Positions 11,855-23,084 are shown, counted from the stretch's first letter. The stretch is DNA of 64,000 nucleotides from Doryteuthis pealeii (GCA_023376005.1 CM042139.1:133549039-133613038); one strand, 5' to 3'. Made by a program: numbers and translations. Notes: a model not told the origin generated them from the letters alone.

Positions 11855-12157
11855 TATTAGACTGCATCTTGTGGTGAAGTTCCAATTCTGATGCTCTGGG
11901 GAGTGTGGACTACCCTTTCATCACCATTACTCCCAGGTCCATCCTGACCCGGAGTGGTAGTATCTGTTAGGGTCCCATCTGGGGGTTAAATAGAAAAAAT
12001 TGAATTAAAATAAATTTAACTAAAATTAATTTAAAATGAGTTTTTAAAAATTGAATACTCATCAAGAATTAATCAAATAAAACATCTTCGGCATAAAATA
12101 ACCCAACAAGGGTTGACATGCCGTAAAATTTAACCAACCATCCAGCCAACCAACTAA
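11855..12157 (+). mobile_element. Non-autonomous repeat family C (sense, F1)
   Basis: Same block order as 5974-6250, from 'actgcatcttgtggtgaag' through 'ggggagtgtggactaccc', 'catcaccattactcccagg', 'acccggagtggtagtat' and 'ccatctgggggttaaatag' to the tail 'cttcggcataaaataaccc...ttgacatgccgtaaaat'. Palindrome copies are at 41041-41331 (minus) and 41921-42210 (plus). Confidence 0.85.
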
Positions 12158-12259
12158 TTTGTCTGCACAACGAGCTTGCGGATCATTACGTCACGATGAA
12201 GTGCTCAACCATGGTGAAAAAATTGTTTTGATTATTCCAGATGATTTTTTTTTTCTTGT

Positions 12260-12648
12260 ATTTTTGGTTGCTGAAATTTTTATGATTTTAACGGGATTGC
12301 AAACCTGCCTGGGGTTATTTTATGTCTAGTGGTTAAGGAGTCACGTTCATTGTATGTACATTACATTGTTGTGAAGTTGTTTCTTAATAGGTGTTTTGTT
12401 GTTGTTTGTTGTTTGTTTGTTTTTTTTGTTTTGTTTTTTTATTTATTTATTTATTGTTTTTTGTTTTTTTACACACGGTCCTATCGACTACGAATAATTT
12501 TTAAACGGATCTAATTGACTCATAGATGGGGCCTTAACAGGTTTTACTATGAGACAGGGTGGACCTTGTAGTAATGACAATGAAGGGATACTTCACACTC
12601 TCCAGATCTCCAGAACTGATGCCTCACCATCATATCCAGAACACTCCA
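12260..12648 (-). mobile_element. Family C, diverged antisense copy with low-complexity insert (F1)
   Basis: The tail is recognisable but decayed ('gattttaacgggattgcaaa ... ggggttattttatgtctag'). The body is clear: 'tcatagatggggccttaaca', 'gacagggtggaccttgtagt', 'gacaatgaagggatacttca', 'tctccagaactgatgcctca'. A T/G-rich tract (about 12390-12470) separates tail and body. It faces the younger sense copy at 11855-12157 and so makes a local inverted pair about 100 bp apart. Copies at 40590-40975 and 42300-42688. Confidence 0.7.
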
Positions 12649-12796
12649 TTTTGTGGGTAATATTACACCTCTGAAGGAGATACAGTCAGTCTATTTCAAT
12701 CCCCATAAACATGGCGAAAAAAGAGTAGAGTAGTACGTGGAAGTAATTGAATATACAGAATCAGTGGGCTATTTTGCTTTGTTACAGTAACATCTT

Positions 12797-13425
12797 ATTA
12801 TAATGGAGATTGTGTGTTTTTCTGTCTGTAACCGAAACTATATTACTACTCAAGTCACAATTCCCTTTGCTATTGACATCACAATCTCAATGATTTTATT
12901 TTTATTTAAATCTCAATTATTAATAAAATTGTTTTACATTATTAATGCTGTTGACCATATCTACATATTAATAACATCCAATTATATTTATATAAACAAC
13001 AAAATAACGGTTTACAGTGCGAACGGGAAGGCTAATTTGCATATTGATATTTAAAATGTGATTTTAATAAATATATGTTTAGTACTATTGATTTCTAATT
13101 GTTTTGTTTTATTTTAATGAATATAAGCAAAAATCTCTTCAATAAATCTTAAAAGAAATCCATTAACAAGAAGAAATTACTGTAATTTTATTCTTTACTT
13201 CCTCTTTTAACTAAATACTTAAATTAGAAAAAATAACAATGAAAGACGAGAGTGATGGAAGTGTAAGTTTCAGTTGTTCTATTTTTCGATTATACCCCCC
13301 TGTTTCAAATCTTTTTATCTGCATTCTTATTTAGTTTCATTAGTCTTTCTAATTTAATACAATATTTTATGACATTCAAACTTAAATACTTGCACCCGGA
13401 GGGTGTATATATTTGCTAGTAAATA
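12797..13425 (+). repeat. Module E, first copy (about 620 bp)
   Basis: Begins 'atcttattataatggagatt' and ends 'cacccggagggtgtatatat' + 'ttgctagt'. A diverged homologue lies at 18925-19545 in the same orientation, most differences being substitutions. Both copies keep an open frame of 80 or more codons starting MEIVCFSVCNRNYI (12803-13054 here), and both contain atgaaagacgagagtgatgg followed by a gtaagt donor-like site (about 13240-13266). The module is bounded on the right by a microsatellite. Function unknown: it could be an old transposon fragment or a duplicated promoter-plus-first-exon. Palindrome copies at 42831-43450 (+) and about 39815-40440 (-). Confidence 0.6.
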
Positions 13426-13436
13426 CAATAATTATT

Positions 13437-13486
13437 ATATATATGTATATATGTGTGTATGTGTGTGTGTGTCTGTCTGTGTGTGC

Positions 13487-13522
<36 letters not shown>

Positions 13523-13568
13523 GAGGGTATGCGTGCGTGTGTGTGTCTGTCTGTCTGTCTGTGTGTGC

Positions 13569-13662
<94 letters not shown>
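13437..13662. repeat. Compound (TA)n/(TG)n/(TCTG)n microsatellite (F1)
   Basis: Alternating TA and TG dinucleotide tracts with ctgt tetranucleotide steps, interrupted by 'gggagggtatgcgtgc'. The Tyr-Ile and Val-Cys frames here are artefacts. The F2 (43460-43684) and R1 (39579-39797) versions have extra 'aatat' interruptions inside the long TA tract. Confidence 0.97.
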
Positions 13663-13664
<2 letters not shown>

Positions 13665-14026
13665 GTGAGAAAAATGGAATTGAATCCGACAGATATGTTG
13701 AAAAAAATGTAATTAAAAAAACAAACTATAACGCTGTATCCTAAAGAAGATCTAAAGTGTGCATGCCCAATATTTTGTTTTTATTTATTTTATATCTAAA
13801 ATAATTTAAAATAGAATAGGGATACCCAAAATGGGCCTAAAATGCGTTTTTGACAAAATGACTTTATCCCCCCCAGAGAAAATAATTTACCAAAAATCAG
13901 GAAATTATCGGATTTTGATTAGGCCTCCCTAACCACCCGTTTATTATTTGTCTCTTCCCCACCCCAACTTCTCTGTAACGCTTTAGTGTTCCTTTTAGTC
14001 CAGTCATAGACCGGGTACTTCTGCTA

Positions 14027-14027
<1 letters not shown>

Positions 14028-14082
<55 letters not shown>
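14028..14082. repeat. (TA)n microsatellite (F1)
   Basis: About 55 bases of pure TA. The F2 copy is at 44040-44092, and the R1 copy (39174-39220) is shorter and interrupted. Confidence 0.97.
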
Positions 14083-14085
<3 letters not shown>

Positions 14086-14449
14086 ACTGCGTACAAGTAT
14101 TTGAATAAAAGGACAATTTGTTTCTAATCCTTTTGTTTGGAGAGTAATAAAGGGGAACATTACGCAAGACGAACCAAATTTTCTTGCAATCAATTATAAT
14201 GTAGTGGTCACTACCCATCACCAGTAACCAAGCTGACCGACAGTAAAAACTGATAAGGTGGATCGCCGCTAGTCCTTTCGTCAGAAAACATTTCAAACCA
14301 AAGGTTAGAGAACGGTCGTTTAAAGAAAAAGAAGACTATGGGTGCTATGTTTATAAGTTAACAGTGATAAGTATCATTGGTAGAGCATCTATATCTAAGT
14401 TAAGTTAGGGTGGACATGGAGTCAACGGCACCTGGTAACTGAAAGTTTT

Positions 14450-14487
14450 ATCGCCTATACGATCTTCCTGAAGATCGTGTACGCGAT
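14450..14487. repeat. 38-bp hairpin with GATC-rich stem
   Basis: atcgcctatacgatcttc, a 2-nt centre, then gaagatcgtgtacgcgat: a near-perfect inverted repeat with 18-bp arms and three mismatches. It is unchanged in the F2 (44457-44494) and R1 (about 38774-38812) copies. It lies in AT-rich sequence with no neighbouring gene, so a role as a terminator or RNA structure is only a possibility. Confidence 0.8.
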
Positions 14488-16090
14488 CCTTTCTAATAGT
14501 ATATAAGATAAATAATTTTGTCCTTCAAAATTTTGCAAGACAAAGAGTTATCTCCACTTCCATTACATCTTATGTATATGATTTTTCAACTTAAAATTGA
14601 CTCCAGAGTGACTTTTCTCAGTTTCAGAGAAAATATAATTTTTAAAATACAAAAAACACTGAATATTCATTAGCGCTCAATGAAATAGGAAATAAAATTT
14701 ACACCCTAAAACAAATAATTACAAAGGTATACAAATAACAGATAATTAGGTTTTTTTTTTATTCATTTAAACACTCCATATATGTAAAATGGAAATATAT
14801 CACATCTTATCGAAACAAGATGAATTTTATTTATTTATTTGATGATTAAAATTTTATAACAAACGCTGAAAAAATTTATCATCATCTTAATAATTGCAAT
14901 TTTAAGTAAATAATTTCAGCAAATATTTCCAAATTTTTTAGAAAAAGAAATTAAGAGTTACTCCCCTTGAATTGCTAAACATAAGGGAAATAATTCTTAT
15001 GGGAAGTAACTCTGGATTCTTACTGCAAAAGGCAGGTAAATAATTTAGAATAAAATAGAATAGGATATTTTATTTTATTTTCGTTTAAATTTCATCAACT
15101 GCAACTGAAATAAGCCATTTGAAAATCTTTATATATTTTTAAATATATATTTTTGAAAGAATATGTTTTGAAATATCAAGCAATGTCATCTCGTAGCTGA
15201 AAAAATGGGGTAGGATGAACAGATAGAACTAAGCAATAAACCTGATGGTTTATTCAGATTTGGTTTAGTTTAATGGCATATCAACCCTTGTGGGTTATTT
15301 AGTGCCGAATCTAGTTTTTATTATATATAGATGATTTATTTATAGAAATAATTTTCATTAACTTCATGTGTATAAATAAACTGGTAGAAATAAATTTCAT
15401 TAACTTCTTCAGTACTAATAAATACTAGTGTCTGACTGTCAGTCACCTCCTTCTAGCACTTATGATAAAAAGAGGTGGGTGTTTGCAATAAGACTAATTT
15501 GAAGACATTCATATAATTGCTAGGGCTTGACATGATCAGCCAACTGATTTGATTAGGCCTTCCTAACCACCCGTTTATTCCAAGTAAGAGCTAAAGTAAA
15601 GTGTTGGATGTCATGGGACCACTTAGTACCCAGGTCACAGACCGCTCACCCACAACAAACCTGTTCATGGTCAACAGGTGGCACCATTGCATAGGTCCAA
15701 TTGGCATATTCTATAGCCCCAGCCAACAGGACAGATAGTTTATTCAGTTATTAAAAGATAAAAGTTGGCTGATAAAAGTAAAACTATAAGTTTGGAATTT
15801 AGAGATTGTTTTCAACTTATCGGGGGGATGGGAGGCTTGTTTGTTTGTTTTTGTTTTGGTTTTTTTGGGGTTTTTTTTGGGGGGTGTTTGTTTGTTTGTT
15901 TTTGTGTTTATGTTTTATTTTTTGTTTTTTCCATAAAATTCCAAAGACTTGAAACTCTAGTGATATGATAAGAAATCAACCGGAAGTTAATGCATCGAAA
16001 GCAGAAATAAAATGACGAAAGTAAGCAATCTGTGCATAGGATCAGCGCAGGTATAAAAAAAAATAGAAATAATGAAAATGATAATTTTGG
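14488..16090. other. AT-rich non-coding DNA with a shared-tail fragment
   Basis: No gene supported. It contains a mollusc-style inverted motif (gagttactcccctt at about 14956 and gggaagtaactct at about 15001), a stand-alone copy of the SINE/family C tail in antisense ('taatggcatatcaaccct...gggttatttagtgccgaa', about 15270-15310), and a G/T-rich tract (15822-15925). The segment 15545-15579 repeats 13913-13945 almost exactly. Confidence 0.5.
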
Positions 16091-16091
16091 A

Positions 16092-16190
16092 CCAATCAAA
16101 GTGCCATAACAGAAGTTTTCAAAAAGACCGAATCTGGAGCCTATGTTGGATGTATATAAAGGAAGGTTTTCGAGTAGAAGTTCAGAGACC
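16092..16190 (+). promoter_or_regulatory. Candidate RNA polymerase II core promoter (F1)
   Basis: A CCAAT box (ccaatcaaag, about 16093) is followed about 60 bp later by a strong TATA box (tatataaagg, about 16153-16162). About 28-30 bp further is an initiator-like 'agttcagagacc'. Spacing and order are those of a classical animal core promoter. The transcribed strand downstream holds a polypyrimidine/AG acceptor-like site (ttttttgcag, ending 16699) and an open frame from 16757. It could also be a promoter inside a decayed retroelement LTR. Copies at 46082-46180 (+) and about 37110-37215 (-). Confidence 0.4.
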
Positions 16191-16508
16191 AACGCATGCT
16201 GGACGGATCCACGTCGCTTAACTTAAAACTATTTGACTGCCACTGGAGATACAAGCTTTATCTTTCCCTCTCTACAAATTACTTCACTGCTGATATATAG
16301 AACTTTACTCTTTCTTCATCTATCGTGCTGAACTTTTACAAAGGCATATTCTGATGTACTTTGAACACTACATTTTGACTTCTCTTATTGCTGTAACTTT
16401 AATGTTTTAAATACAAGGCTTATCTGTTCCTTCTTCAAATGATTTGTTTTTCCTTTTATCATTTCTATAACTTTATAGTGTTTTTGTTGTAATTACCAAT
16501 ATATATAT

Positions 16509-16550
<42 letters not shown>

Positions 16551-16756
16551 ACTTCACTCAAGACAACCACCATAAATTTGCAACCACTATAAACTGCTTA
16601 CCTCAACAAAGCACTATAAAACTTGTTAAATTGATTTTATTGAATGAATTGAGTATGGGGATTCCTAATAATATTTTTTTAGTTTTTAGTTTTTTGCAGG
16701 TGTGACATAGTGGTCCCTCAGCCACATACTTTCCTCTGTCAATTCGTCTGCTGGCC

Positions 16757-17004
16757 ATGTCGTCCCCATCACCGTGTCTTCAAAATGCAACTGGTCTGCG
16801 AGTAACAGTCACAAGGGAATAAAAACAAACACAGAACAACAAAAGGTGAAACTTTCAGACGGAAAGGGTGTATATGACACTCAGTGTATCTTCTTTTCTA
16901 ACTCATTGACTTTAACTGCCGTGCACTGGACCTCCAAGGGGGTCCCACTGGCTGAATCTTCTACTGAATCTATCTGTTGTCTAATTTTGACAAAGTCCAT
17001 CTAG
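16757..17004 (+). pseudogene. F1 copy of the 81-codon open frame, frameshifted
   Basis: Same sequence as 46753-46998, but an extra CA within 'agtcacaaggg' (about 16808) breaks the frame. As the other forward arm is intact, the break may be a sequencing or assembly error. Confidence 0.3.
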
Positions 17005-17163
17005 GGCTCCTGCTATCTGCCTGGCTGACTACAACTCTCCCAGTCCATGCTCACCCACTGACTAACGGAGTCCAACTCAGACAACGGCTCCTAACTAACT
17101 GACTTAACTTTTTCTTCTAACTTCCCCTACCCCTTAATTCTCTTCCCAGGGTTCCAAGCAAAT

Positions 17164-17265
17164 TTTCCGGCTATATGCCAAGTCGTGTGCACACTTGATG
17201 TACCTCATTTCAAAATAAATAAAAAAATTTGAAGTGAGTGCACGAGTGTGCTCACATCAAATAAT
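17164..17265. mobile_element. 102-bp miniature foldback insertion between 17-bp direct repeats
   Basis: The perfect direct repeat cagggttccaagcaaat (17147-17163 and 17266-17282) flanks a 102-bp segment. Its interior folds back: gcacacttgatgtacctcat... against ...tgagtgcacgagtgtgc around an A-rich loop. The layout is that of an insertion with a target duplication. A 17-bp duplication is longer than most DNA transposons make and closer to retroposition, but no A/B box or poly(A) end is seen. The F2 copy is at 47158-47259 with repeats 47141-47157 and 47260-47276. Confidence 0.6.
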
Positions 17266-17447
17266 CAGGGTTCCAAGCAAATCCACATCCAGTGGTCACT
17301 CCCTTTTCCCCAATTTGACAGAGACCACCCAAAACTAAATAATAACCCTTAGCTCCAGATTTATCAGTCCCGACTTTCTCTTAAAAGATGTGGATATAAA
17401 ACTATTCACAGTCATGTCTCCACTTTTCTGGCAATTACATTTTTTCT

Positions 17448-18359
17448 GGTTAAATCGTATGTCACCCCGCCAAAAGAAAAAAAAGAAAAAAATCAGGGAA
17501 TTTACTGAATTTAATTAAATTTTCTGTGTTGATATATTAGTGAATAAAAGATATAATGCACCAGTTATTTTGTTTAAAATTTTTTACATTTTTTCAGGTC
17601 AGTTAGCTTTGAACTACGCATCTTTGAGGCGTAACACAGATTCTCAAAGATTGTGGTTCAAAGTTAACTGACCTGAAAAAATGTAAAAGTTTTTAATGAA
17701 ATAATATTGTTTTTTTTATTTTTCTGTTATTTTCAGTGTTGATATATTAATGAATAAACGATATAATGCACTTATATATTTTATTCATTAATATATCAAC
17801 ACTGAAAATAACAGAAAAATAAAAAACAATATTTCTATCAATGGAAAGGAAAGAAACAAGGCAAATATAATGTATATATTTGGGTTAATATCTTTATTTG
17901 GTAAAAATTGTGTAAGAATTCGACAGATGCTTAAAAGTGTTTAAAGTTCATATCTTTGTTAAACTTTATTCGCTCAGCGGGTTTTGAGTACCGATATATA
18001 AGGTAACAAGTGTTTTTACTTAACTTTGTTTCCAGAGAATAATGTATTTGAAGTGGGTTCACTTCGCTTTGTCTGTTTGTTGTTGTAGTAGTCAGCGCTG
18101 CTGCTGTTCTGTTTCGGACTGTTGTCTTGTCTGCTGTTGATTGTTCAGGTCTTACCCTGATGGGTGCTAAAACTATTCTGATAATTTTTAGGTCTCACCC
18201 CCTACTGGTCCCAACTTACTTCCAGTGCGGATTAAGGGGCAGATAACCCAATTTACCATAAAAATTAAATTTGGTTAATTCCCTGATTTTTTTTTTTTTT
18301 TTTTTTTTTCGGAGGGGTGACATACGATGTGAATTTAGGTCCATTAAGTTCGATTAACC
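17448..18359. mobile_element. Foldback (MITE-like) element 1 (F1)
   Basis: The outer ends are complementary: ggttaaatcgtatgtcaccc with a matching right end (gtgacatacga ... cgattaacc). The right end holds an extra ~27 bp (gaatttaggtccattaagtt) that is missing from the left. Behind the ends come A-rich/T-rich runs and 'aatcagggaatt' facing 'aattccctgattt'. Inside are two more hairpins: 17581-17692 (arms carrying tttttcaggtcagttagctt) and 17702-17833 (arms carrying ttttcagtgttgatatatta). The last ~450 bp before the right end are unique. No transposase frame. Related modules in another arrangement make up element 2 at 23085-23575. Copies at 47438-48353 (+) and 35048-35921 (-). Confidence 0.8.
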
Positions 18360-18924
18360 TTTTATCTTTTAAGTCTGGGCGATTCGTATTTAATAGTTTT
18401 CTTGAACTTTTAAACTAAGTCGTACTTAAAATGCATATACACACACACACATATATATACACATGTACGCACATATACAATTATATTCTCTTCTTAATGC
18501 TATGTTTACATATACATACACTCATATTTGTTTTTTACGATTTTCTTAACTTCTTGATTTCTTAACTTTCCTGACTTAAGTGACACTTAAGATTCACACA
18601 CATACATGCATATTTACATTTACATATAGATATCCATCTAGGGTTTTCCTAAGTTTACATACATATACACCATCGTTCCATACAGGAAAAGCTTTTATCT
18701 AATTAACAAGATTCTCAGAAAACTTTCAGCTTTCATATATAAATTCAACTTTTAATTACTTTACGATTTCAGAAACAACTAAGAAACATAACTTGTTTGG
18801 TGAAAGTTATATTTTCTGCAGCATACATAGTATTTTTATCTCTCAACATATTGTGGCTTTCTGTAGCAAAATATCCAGACATGCTGAGCAAAAATGAATG
18901 GCCTTTTTTTACACAGCAGCTCAA

Positions 18925-19545
18925 AATCTTATTATAATGGAGATTGTGTGTTTTTCTGTCTGTAACCGAAACTATATTCCTACTCAAGTCACAATTCTCT
19001 TAGTTATTGACATCACATTCTCCATGATTTTATTTTTATCTAAACCTCAATTATTAATAAAATTGTCTTACATTATTAATACTGTTAACTATGTCTACAT
19101 GCTGACAACATGCAATTATATTTATATATACAACAAAATAGCGGTTTACAGTGTGAATGGGAAGGCTAATTTGCATATTAATATTAAAAAATCGAATTAT
19201 AAATATGTGCTTAGTATTATTGATTTCTAACTGTTTGGTTTTATTTTAATGAATATAAGCAAAATCTCTTCAATGAATCTTAAATGAAATCCATTAACAA
19301 GAAAGAATAACTGTCATTTTATTCTTACTTCCTCTTTTAACTAAATACTTAAATTAGAAAAAATAACAATGAAAGACGAGAGTGATGGAAGAGTAAGTTT
19401 CAGTTGTTATATTTATTATACTCCCTCTGTTTCAAATCTTTTTATCTGTATTCTTTTAGTTTCATTGGCCTTTCTAATTTAATACAATATTTTATTACAT
19501 TAAAACTTAAATTTGCACCCGGAGGTGTGCATATATTTGCTAGTT
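18925..19545 (+). repeat. Module E, second (diverged) copy (F1)
   Basis: Homologous to 12797-13425 along its length. The frame from 18937 reads MEIVCFSVCNRNYIPTQVTI and stays open; differences from the first copy are mostly single substitutions. The end 'gcacccggagg.tgcatatat' + 'ttgctagt' matches too. Left and right flanks differ between the two copies, so the module behaves as a discrete unit. Copies at 48912-49545 (+) and about 33905-34505 (-). Confidence 0.6.
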
Positions 19546-19774
19546 TTATAAAAAGTTTCAGGAGCAAGACTTTAATTTTTTTTTTTCTGTAGTCAGTGTA
19601 ATAAATGTCTTTCTCAATTCAAATGTTGTCTATTGAACTTTAACATAACTCATCAATTCATGCTGACAACACATATCATCCCATGACTCATTACAAAATG
19701 GCAACAACACTGGATTAACAACATCCATAATAAACTCTTCCTAATCAAACCCAATTTGGAGGCTGATACCAACT

Positions 19775-19918
19775 TTAAGGAAGTCTAGAAAGGAACAATT
19801 ATTGTTCCCGATTACGCATTGGTCATACAAACTAACGCACTCCTATATACTCAAACAAGAACCACAATGTGGAACATGTCAAACACCTTTGACAGTTAAA
19901 CACTTATTCATGGAATTG
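19775..19918 (+). pseudogene. LINE C-terminal remnant (F1)
   Basis: Same remnant as 49777-49923, but a two-base loss after 'aaggaacaa' puts the LRIGHT segment out of frame with the preceding segment. See the F2 entry for the motifs. Confidence 0.75.
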
Positions 19919-20239
19919 GTTTGGTGAAAGTTATATTTTCTGCTTGTTTTTTGCTCATGTCAGAAACCGTTATTTTAAAGCAAACAACATGAAAGATGTT
20001 TGAAAATGTCAACATGGAGGATATTCTCTCTTTTTTTAGGGAAATAAAATTATAGCATAGAATATAGACATGAAACAAATCAATATCATACAACATAATC
20101 CCCAATAATGTTAACACATTGTTAAAACCAATTACTAAAAAATATAAATGTAAATACACGATATGTATTACATTCTAACCGTTAGGCATGACATAACCCC
20201 AGACTGGTTGATATACCGTTAAAATCAATAAACAAATAA

Positions 20240-20560
20240 ACATGACTCACTATCTATCCCCATCAATCTCTCACTCCTGGAAAGTCTTCAACACAGCATT
20301 CAGTGTCCATACAGAGATGGTTAATGTAAGTTTTTTTGCTAGTCAGCCAACACTAGTATGTCCATATGTAGATGTCCACAGGAGATCATCACTTATGAGT
20401 TTGTTCTTCATTCTCCAGCATGTCTTGTTTATTTTACTTGGAGGGTTTGTATTAGAAGCAAGTGGCCGTACAGCTGGGGGGGGGGGGTTTTGGGGGGGTG
20501 AGTACCACCTCAAGGATTTGTTCAAGACATCACCCAACATCCTTGTGTAGTTCCCATTAT
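20240..20560. repeat. Dispersed repeat family D (F1, first copy)
   Basis: Shares ordered blocks with 23590-23720 and with the inverse of 57480-57680: 'agcattcagtgtccata', 'gttaatgtaagtttttttgct', 'agtcagccaa', 'tcacttatgagtttgttctt', 'ccagcatgtcttgtt'. It ends near a G12/G8 homopolymer stretch. A decayed copy of the SINE/C tail (about 20186-20235) sits directly upstream. The 102-codon frame here is not conserved as protein. Confidence 0.55.
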
Positions 20561-21204
20561 GACAGAAATCTTTGAGTGGTTCCTTACAAAGTAGAATTAT
20601 CAAGAACGTTCTATTCGCTGTATGTCTAGTTCCAGTATTCTGTTAAAAATCTCATTCAAATACAGGGTGGGAAAAATGATCTTTGTTGTATTAACTGCTC
20701 ATGTGTTGGGATTAGGTAGTAGTTGAGAGGATAAGGGGCTTCATAACTTTTCCAAGTGTATTAGTCCGAAAGTGAACATAGTGTTGTATCGTCAAGGTGA
20801 AATGATACACAGAAGTAATTGAGTGCTTAATATATTCATTCAGCACCAGTATCCGGTGTAATGGATACATACAAAAACACAGAACAATAAGTTACAAAAC
20901 AATTAATAAGATTGTTATAAGAAATAGAGGAGGGTCAAATGCAGTATAGCTAAAAGATCAGTCCGAATATTAATTTCAGCTTAACAGCTTCAAATGTTGA
21001 CGTCCTTAACGTAGACTATTTAAGGCTATGAGCCAAGCTGTCTGTAGAGTGCTGAAGGGGTGCTAGCTACTCTACAACAAGAAATAGCGAGACTGGAGGT
21101 CAAATTCACTTATGATATCCCAGCCCAGCATGTTACCCACTATATGTATCAGATCATTTTGCACCACCCTGTATAATTTCAGTCGTACTATTACATTCAC
21201 TTTA
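20561..21204. other. Non-coding DNA, nothing recognised
   Basis: No gene or known repeat that I can support. 'acagggtgggaaaaatgatc' (about 20663) and 'caccctgtataat' (about 21168) are opposed and resemble the weak ends of a DNA transposon about 510 bp long, but the match is short. Confidence 0.35.
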
Positions 21205-22165
21205 GGGACACCTTTGGGAAAGCTATAAACCCCTCATTCCCCAGCTATAGGTTAAATTCATCCCACTACTGTTCTACAAGGATTGTTGTTGGAGCGTGTT
21301 GGGGTAATGGTTATCAAAGGAAAAAGCTTGGCGATACGAGTTCAAATCCTGGATGAGACTGTTAGCATTTCATATAGTGCTAATATCCTGGGAAAAGGTA
21401 TGCATCCAACTATTCCTCCACTATGGTTAAATCGAATGGGTGACTCAGCTCTTTAACCTTGGTTTGGCAGCCAGTATAGGAGAAGAAAAACTCTGAATTC
21501 AAATTTGTTAAATCCGCTTAAGAAATTGACCATGTGGAGGGTTGGGTAAATACATACTGTTCTACAAAGGTGAATTTGGCATTAAATAACCCACAAAGGT
21601 CAATATGCCATTAAACAAAGAAACCAAACCATATTCGAATAGGGTTTATTTTATTTCAGAATAGAAATTTGAGGCTTAGTACTATTAAAAACAATTTACA
21701 GATAGGTATTATATGTAATAGAATCTAAAGGAGGGGTGTGGTGTAATGTTAGAGTCGTAGGAAATGGACTCGTCCTACCGAGTTCAAATCCTGGACGAAG
21801 CTGTTGCATTTCACATAATGCAAATACCCTGAGAAATGTATGCATCGAACTACTCTCCCTCCAGCTATGGGTAAATAGCAGGGCAGACTGGGCTCAACCT
21901 TGTTAGTTAACCAGTCTAGGAGAAGGAAACTGAATTCACACCTGTTAAACTCCGCGTAAGAAATTGACCTTGGTCGCAATCCTGCTCGTGTGGAGGAGCT
22001 GGGTAAATACATACTGTTCTACAAGGTGGATTTGCATTAAATAACCCCACAAAGGTTAATATGCCATTAAACAAAGAAACCAAACCATATTCGAATAGGT
22101 TTATTTTATTTCAGAATAGAAATTTGAGGCTTAGTACTATTAAAACAATTTTACAGATAGGTTTA
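21205..22165 (+). mobile_element. Tandem SINE family B copies (F1)
   Basis: A partial 3' fragment (21205-21280) precedes two copies, 21281-21630 and 21730-22098. Each has a tRNA-like head, B box gttcaaatcctgg, the family B body and the tail 'ggcattaaataaccc..aaaggt.aatatgccattaaac'. The tail and its flank ('atattcgaatag...ttacagatagg') occur twice, at about 21555-21705 and 22015-22165. The second copy therefore arose with its flank by tandem duplication or by insertion into a duplicated site. Cleaner versions are at 51294-52120. Confidence 0.85.
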
Positions 22166-23084
22166 TATAAAAGGAATTATAAATTTCAAACTGTCTAGCA
22201 AACACAACAAATGAAAAGTCGTAACATAGTACCATCAAAAGTTTCTGAAGATTTAGTTTTGACTTTTAAATCAATATTTACGGTTCAACAAGAACAAATC
22301 AGTCAATACTGAACATATGATATGGCAATAAAATAGGGTTGGAAATTACTTGACCTGTTCACCAAGAGTTGTTGGATCCTTCCGTCTACAAGAGACGATG
22401 GAGTAGTGTCCCAATTTTTTTGGAGGTGGACTATGTAGCTTGAGTGGGTTCATATGGTGGATGAGCTGTCGCTCAAGCAGCAAATCCCCCTCTCCACACT
22501 GCTGCTGTGACCAAAGGAAAGGTAAGGAAACCAATGTAGTTTGGGCAGGAGTCTGGGTAGCACTGATTTCAGCATCACGCCATTTTAGGGACCCGGCTCC
22601 TGATTTCTTTCGGGTTACTCCCATAGCTTTCCTTGGATGAGGTAAAGTGATAGGCAGCAGAGGTTTGAATCATACTTTTCCGCCAAGGCTAATGAGCCCC
22701 TCCTAACCCATTAATTCCTACTACTGTCGGTGTCCTGAAAACCACAAATAGGATTGACATCCTTGGCAATTAAAATTGGTAAATCAAATAAGAATAATCA
22801 GAGTAGGAAACAGACATCAATATTCAATAATAGATTAGCTGTATCTATTATTTGGCAGGTAGGTAATCATTTAAAAAATATTCTAACCATTAATGTCAAA
22901 TCCATGTCAGTTGAATATTGACTTCATTGGAGGGTTATAATCAGGTGACTAAAATCCTAGAATTAGATTGTAAGTTTAATCTAATTAGTCAAAAAACCAC
23001 TGAGTGTGCAGTTGTTCATTTTCCATACATGGTCTGATTGTTTTCCCCCCAACACCTTCTGTTTGGTTAAAATATACATTTTCT
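22166..23084. other. Non-coding DNA; conserved 460-bp block of unknown type
   Basis: About 22340-22800 ('gacctgttcaccaagagttg' to 'gattgacatccttggc') is moderately GC-rich and yields open frames on both strands in all arms (131 codons in R1, shorter in the others). The frame is not consistent between arms, so I do not call a gene. No further repeat copy of this block exists in the window outside the palindrome. Confidence 0.45.

Noticed and set aside
13403..13744. Tyr-Ile and Val-Cys repeat open frames (also 13897-14296, 39069-39958, 43430-43690, 44039-44230)
   Set aside because: They are translations of TA and TG microsatellites and have no coding value.
16092..17004. LTR retrotransposon
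   Set aside because: Promoter-like elements are present, but I find no second LTR, no TG...CA ends, no primer-binding site that I can defend and no gag/pol motifs.
20663..21180. DNA transposon with ends 'acagggtggg' and 'caccctgta'
   Set aside because: Complementarity covers only about 10 bases, no target duplication or transposase frame could be seen.
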